Shown: positions 60,489 through 64,000 of the stretch, piece by piece | Layout of the letters: each line of letters starts with the position of its first letter | How positions within the stretch are numbered: position 1 is the first letter of the stretch | Assembly: GCA_942491735.1 (NCBI GenBank) | Contig: CALOCN010000001.1 | Span: 868,001-932,000, forward strand | DNA: 64,000 nt | Origin: CALOCN01 sp942491735 | GTDB lineage: Bacteria; Eisenbacteria; RBG-16-71-46; JABDJR01 | Direction of reading: 5' to 3' | Notes under the pieces: generated by a model | The model's database searches: none | The model's input: the letters and a program-made list of their open reading frames with translations, nothing else | Told to the model about the DNA's origin: nothing | Translations under genes and position numbers: made by a program

Positions 60489-60672
60489 GGTGGGACTCCT
60501 TGCGGCCGAACAGTCGCTTGAACAAGGTGACCAGGCTGGACCGAGGCGGCACGGTCTGGTACCCGCAGTTGGAGCAGCAGAGCATGCTGCAACCCTTTCC
60601 CACCGGGCACCCGTCACACCCCGGAACCTCGTCGACCAGCAGGTCGTTGCAGACCGGGCAGCGCATCTCCAT
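60478..60672 (-). CDS. Small Cys-rich FeoB-associated protein
   Basis: A 64-residue protein whose ATG overlaps the feoB stop (TGATG) and whose end overlaps the dtxR-like gene by 11 nt. It carries eight Cys in closely spaced pairs (CPVC near 5, CDGC near 17, then CSMLCCSNCGYQ), a pattern suited to zinc or iron-sulfur binding, and a basic tail (LFKRLFGRKESHHES). Position between feoB and its regulator suggests a role in FeoB function, like FeoC or other small Feo partners, but it resembles none closely. It lacks a membrane helix, unlike the FeoB-associated Cys-rich membrane proteins. Confidence 0.8.
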   Translation of the reverse strand: MEMRCPVCNDLLVDEVPGCDGCPVGKGCSMLCCSNCGYQTVPPRSSLVTLFKRLFGRKESHHES

Positions 60673-62747
60673 CAGAAGGTCACCCCCAGGGCACGCAGGG
60701 TGAAGTTGAGCCCGCCCCCGACCAGGAACGCCATGGGCACGATGACCGCCACGATGGCCAGGGCGGTGCGCATCCCCCGTTCCTTGATCATGATGAAGAA
60801 GTTGGCGATACAGGGAACGAACAGGGTGATGGTGACCATGGACACCACCAGCTGCACCGGATCCAGCGCCCCCTCGCGGGCCAGGTCGTACAGCCCCGCC
60901 GCGCCGTAGTCGCGACGGAGGAACCCGATGAGGAACGCCTCCGAGGCCGCCGCCGGCAGTCCCAGAACCCCCTGCACCACCGGCGCGGCCAGGCGCTCGA
61001 TCGCCACCATGAGGTTGAGCCGATCCAGGACGAACAGGACCAGGGTGCCCAGGAGAAACAGCGGCACCGCTTCGCGCAGGTACCATTCGATCCGGGCCAG
61101 GGTCTTGACGATGAGGTTGCGAAACTGCGGCCGGCGGATGGGCGGGAGTTCCAGGATGAAGTCGGCGCTTTCCCCGGGGACCACACGCGCCGCGATCCAC
61201 CCCACGATGACCAGGGTCGCGGTCACCGTCCCGGCCCAGACCAGGGTGGCCCCGAACGAGAGGGAACGGATCATGCCCAGGATGACTCCCAGCTGCGCGC
61301 TGCAGGGAACGGCCAGGGCCAGGAGCAGGGTGACCAGGATGCGCTCCTTCTTGGTCTCGAGAATCCGCGCGGTGAGGGTGGCCATGGTGTCGCAACCCAG
61401 TCCCAGCACCATGGGAAGCACCGCCTTGCCGTTGAGCCCCAGGCGGCGAAAGAGACCGTTGACCATCACGGCCAGACGGGGGAGGTAGCCCGAGTCCTCG
61501 AGGATCCCGAAGCAAAGAAAGAACGTGGCCACGATGGGAAGGATCAGGGCCAGGGCGTAGGAGAGCGCCATGGTGATCTGACCGTAGGGGCCCACCAACC
61601 CGTCATGAATCAACTGGGCGACACTCTGGGCGGTGGTGAGTTCGCCGGCCCCCAGGGTGTACTCCGGGAGCCGAACGCCTTCCTCGATGACGTGCTCGTG
61701 CGGGAAGTGCAGCAGCGCGTCGGCGCTACGGATGGCGAGCGGGCTGATCTGGTTCTGGAAGACCTGGGTCTCCAGCAGGTCCACCAGGGTTCCGGCGCCA
61801 AAGACCCCCACCAGTTGGTACATGCCCCAGAGAATGACCAGCAGCACCGGGATCCCCCACACCGGGTGCATGGCCAGGGATCCCACCCGGTCGGCCAGGG
61901 AACCCGGACGGCGGGGAGCCCGGGTCTCGGTGCTGCGGACCAGGTCCGCCACGGCCCGCTGGCGCGCCTGCTCGATCCGGCTGGCCGGTGAGACGCCCGG
62001 GGTGGCGTCCAGCTTGTCACGGATGGCCAGGATCGCCTCCAGGTCCGCCCTCGGCATCTGCTCCCGTAGCCAATCCACGATGGCCGGGTCGCCCGAGAGC
62101 ACGGTCAGGGCCACGCCGCGGCGGGCGAGGTGGGTCTCGGGTAGCCGCGCCGTGATGCCGTCCACTGCGTCCTCGATGATTCGCGGATACGCCGGGGCGA
62201 TGTGCGCCACCTTCCGTGCGCCCACCGCCCGCTCCAACGCGTCGAACCCCTTGCGGGTCACCGCCACCGTCCGGACCACCGGGACCTGGAGCGCCTGTTC
62301 CAGCGCCTCCCGGTCCACCTGTACCCCCAGGTCCTCGGCCTCGTCGGTCATGTTGAGATCCAGGACAAAAGCAATGCCCAACTCGGCCAGTTGGGCGGCC
62401 AGCATGAGACCCCGCCGCAGGTTCTTGGCGTCGGCGACCAGGATGACCCCGGCCCCCGGATGGCGGAGCAGGATGTCGAGGGTCACCGCCTCGTCCTCGG
62501 ACATGGGAAGGAGGCTGTTCACGCCGGGGGTGTCCAGCACCTCCACGGAAGCCCCGTCCACGCGACCCTTCCCGCGCGTCAGGGTCACGGTGGTTCCCGG
62601 GTAGTTGGAGACGGTGACGTACCGGCCGGTCAGGTGGCCGAACAGCACGCTCTTGCCAACGTTGGGGTTGCCGACGAGGATGAGCGCCGCGGGGCCGGCT
62701 TGGGGGGAGGTGCTGGGCTGTTCGGGAAGCGTGGGCGTCGATGCCAT
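60672..62747 (-). CDS. feoB: Ferrous iron transporter FeoB
   Basis: A 691-residue Fe2+ transporter. The N-terminal G domain has G1 GNPNVGKS (26-33), switch I NYPGTTVT, G3 DTPGV (about 73) and G4 NMTD (about 132). The GDI-like helical region follows, then two Gate domains in the membrane part (about 290-690), each with a conserved core: GLGCDTMATLTARILETKKER (about 445) and FLIGFLRRDYGAAGLYD (about 600). The canonical Cys in PCSAQLGVI (about 480) is present. It takes up Fe2+ across the inner membrane. A perfect dyad 22 nt upstream suggests iron-dependent repression. There is no separate feoA; a FeoA-like domain is fused to the regulator. Confidence 0.94.
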   Translation of the reverse strand: MASTPTLPEQPSTSPQAGPAALILVGNPNVGKSVLFGHLTGRYVTVSNYPGTTVTLTRGKGRVDGASVEVLDTPGVNSLLPMSEDEAVTLDILLRHPGAGVILVADAKNLRRGLMLAAQLAELGIAFVLDLNMTDEAEDLGVQVDREALEQALQVPVVRTVAVTRKGFDALERAVGARKVAHIAPAYPRIIEDAVDGITARLPETHLARRGVALTVLSGDPAIVDWLREQMPRADLEAILAIRDKLDATPGVSPASRIEQARQRAVADLVRSTETRAPRRPGSLADRVGSLAMHPVWGIPVLLVILWGMYQLVGVFGAGTLVDLLETQVFQNQISPLAIRSADALLHFPHEHVIEEGVRLPEYTLGAGELTTAQSVAQLIHDGLVGPYGQITMALSYALALILPIVATFFLCFGILEDSGYLPRLAVMVNGLFRRLGLNGKAVLPMVLGLGCDTMATLTARILETKKERILVTLLLALAVPCSAQLGVILGMIRSLSFGATLVWAGTVTATLVIVGWIAARVVPGESADFILELPPIRRPQFRNLIVKTLARIEWYLREAVPLFLLGTLVLFVLDRLNLMVAIERLAAPVVQGVLGLPAAASEAFLIGFLRRDYGAAGLYDLAREGALDPVQLVVSMVTITLFVPCIANFFIMIKERGMRTALAIVAVIVPMAFLVGGGLNFTLRALGVTF

Positions 62748-62768
62748 GGAGAGGCGACCTTTTGAGAA

Positions 62769-62783
62769 TGAGACCGAGTCTCA
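62769..62783. promoter_or_regulatory. Likely DtxR-type operator of the feo operon
   Basis: TGAGAC-CGA-GTCTCA is a perfect 6-bp dyad, 22 nt before the feoB start. The operon encodes a DtxR-like repressor as its last gene. Confidence 0.65.
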
Positions 62784-62870
62784 GAAAGCGCCTATCAGTC
62801 TAGCCCTCCGTCGCCTCGATTCGCCACTCACAAACCGGAATCGGGATATCGCTATCCGCAATACGGGCCG

Positions 62871-64000
62871 TCAGTTGGAGACGCGGGGGGCCTCGTAGTC
62901 CCGGTCCGGGTTGACGTCGGCCGCGTACTCGCTGTCCCACCAGGTCAGGAAGTCCCGGTCCAGGGCGGCGGTGAGCTCCGGGCTCTCGGCCACGAGGCCC
63001 ACGTTGCGGCTGTTGTAGAAGTAGCTCTTCTCCCAGTTGCTGGTCCCCACCCAGCAGCGTGTTCCGTCCACGGTGAGGTACTTGGCGTGGGTGACCCGCG
63101 CGAAGGGGATGAACCCGGTCGAGGCCTCGGGGACGGTGATGAACCGGACCGTGATCCCCTGGACCCTCTGGAGTGCCTTGAGGTCGTCGACCTTGGGTTT
63201 GCGTTTGGACCAGTCGGCGATCATCAGCTCCACCGCGACCCCGCGGGAGGCGGCCCGGCGCAGGGCGTCGTCCAGTTCACGCCAATGCGTCCCGTCCCGG
63301 CTCAGCACGCTGTAGCTGAGCAGGGTGGCGCGCAGGGTGGTCTGGGCTCCGTCGATCATGTTGAGGATCTGGGGCAGATCCCAGGTGCCGTCATCCGGAA
63401 GGTCACCTTGGGGGCTCATGGCCGGGTGCAGCGTTGCCCGCTCGCCGTCGGCCTGGATCCACTGGAAGCGTTCCCCGGTCTTGTCCGGTCTGGAAGTGAC
63501 CGCGGGGATATCGGGGAGTCGCTGCGCCTTGAGGCCGCGCCCCCGGAGCCAGTCGCTCCCGAAGATCCGCGCCACCGTTTCCGCGTAGGCCGGCATGCGC
63601 ACCCGCACCCCAATCTCGTGAATGTGCTCAAGGGCCCGCCAGTCCCAGTTGGCGCTGCCGACATAGGCATCGGATCGATCCACCACCAGGTACTTGGCGT
63701 GCATGGGACCGCCCGCGGCGGCGCGGTAGTCGACGATGCGGGCCTCGATGCCGGCGTGGCGGGCGAGCCGCCGGAGGGTCTCGGGGTAGGTCTGGAAGAA
63801 CCCTTCGTCACCCAGCACGCGGACACTGACCCCGCGACTCCCGGCCGCTTCCAGGGCGCGCAGGACCATCTCCAGACGTCCGGTCGCGACCTTGATCCCC
63901 TTGTTGTTGAACGTGCTGTCCGGTGAGTTCGAGAAGTAGAACCCCCCGGCCTCGATGGTGCGCTCCGCCGACTCGATCATGGCGATCCATGTCTCCCAGG
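62871..64000 (-). CDS. Phospholipase D-like protein (5' end outside window)
   Basis: At least 376 residues, open to the right window edge, so the true start is outside. Two HKD motifs are present, both with the full HxKx4D: MHAKYLVVDRSDAYVGSANWDWR (first) and THAKYLTVDGTRCWVGTSNWEKS (second), separated by about 195 residues as in bilobal PLD enzymes. The pattern IESAERTIEAGGFYFSNS is typical of the family start. The arrangement resembles the PLD3/PLD4-K4 group rather than cardiolipin synthases, and no membrane helices are visible in this part. It is transcribed toward feoB; the 123 nt between them contain the feo operator. Confidence 0.85.
   Translation of the reverse strand, partial: WETWIAMIESAERTIEAGGFYFSNSPDSTFNNKGIKVATGRLEMVLRALEAAGSRGVSVRVLGDEGFFQTYPETLRRLARHAGIEARIVDYRAAAGGPMHAKYLVVDRSDAYVGSANWDWRALEHIHEIGVRVRMPAYAETVARIFGSDWLRGRGLKAQRLPDIPAVTSRPDKTGERFQWIQADGERATLHPAMSPQGDLPDDGTWDLPQILNMIDGAQTTLRATLLSYSVLSRDGTHWRELDDALRRAASRGVAVELMIADWSKRKPKVDDLKALQRVQGITVRFITVPEASTGFIPFARVTHAKYLTVDGTRCWVGTSNWEKSYFYNSRNVGLVAESPELTAALDRDFLTWWDSEYAADVNPDRDYEAPRVSN

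Overview
The window comes from a high-GC, Gram-negative (diderm) bacterium. Outer-membrane evidence includes LpxH, an Omp85-type barrel, lipoproteins, an AMIN-domain amidase and a PorV-like barrel. Two large secreted proteases end in the FlgD-like/Por-type C-terminal module used with PorV, and two other exported proteins share a short W-G-x-I-K tail. This fits a poorly cultured FCB-type lineage (Eisenbacteria/Krumholzibacteriota-like). That placement is inferred from gene content; no rRNA is present. No tRNA, rRNA or CRISPR array was seen.

Layout. 1-6.1 kb (minus): rlmN, an NtrY/NtrX two-component pair, an Omp85-like barrel and a DUF4390-like protein. 6.2-12.5 kb (plus): an ArsR regulator, a small exported protein, a TPR-GAF-sigma54 activator, and an AAA+ ATPase behind a well-matched sigma54 promoter. 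12.5-17.3 kb: structured non-coding sequence, an exported Cys-rich protein, a CPBP protease, a lipoprotein with its own sigma54 promoter, and a complete ISL3-family insertion sequence sitting in the T-tract of a terminator. 17.5-26.2 kb: M6 protease, PorV-like barrel, S8 protease. 26.2-32.2 kb: lpxH, then HtrA protease, M23 peptidase, amidase, STAS and CheW-like proteins. 32.2-43.9 kb: a hairpin array and terminator before a NYN nuclease-like gene, a Cu+ ATPase, an alpha/beta hydrolase, a flavoprotein, a coiled-coil protein, a second HtrA protease, a propeller-like protein, a degenerate ImmA-like protein and a FAH-family enzyme. 43.9-53.7 kb: TPR protein, a YhaO/YhaN (SbcD/SbcC-like) pair, rtcB, a beta-helix protein and two exported unknowns. 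53.8-57.5 kb (minus): a split hipB-hipS-hipT toxin-antitoxin operon running into an ABC-F ATPase, controlled by three evenly spaced operators. 57.5-64 kb: dCMP deaminase, cation/proton antiporter, a feoB/Cys-rich/DtxR-FeoA iron operon, and a phospholipase D-like gene cut by the window end.

How genes work together. Three regulatory themes stand out: sigma54 control (two activators, two promoter matches); at least five apparently leaderless genes with a TANNNT box 6-7 nt before the ATG; and tight translational coupling, including two TTG starts that overlap the preceding TGA. The strongest leads are the hip operon with its 70/71-bp phased operators, the shared W-G-x-I-K C-terminal tail, the TPR activator/AAA ATPase unit, and the hairpin array in front of the NYN gene.
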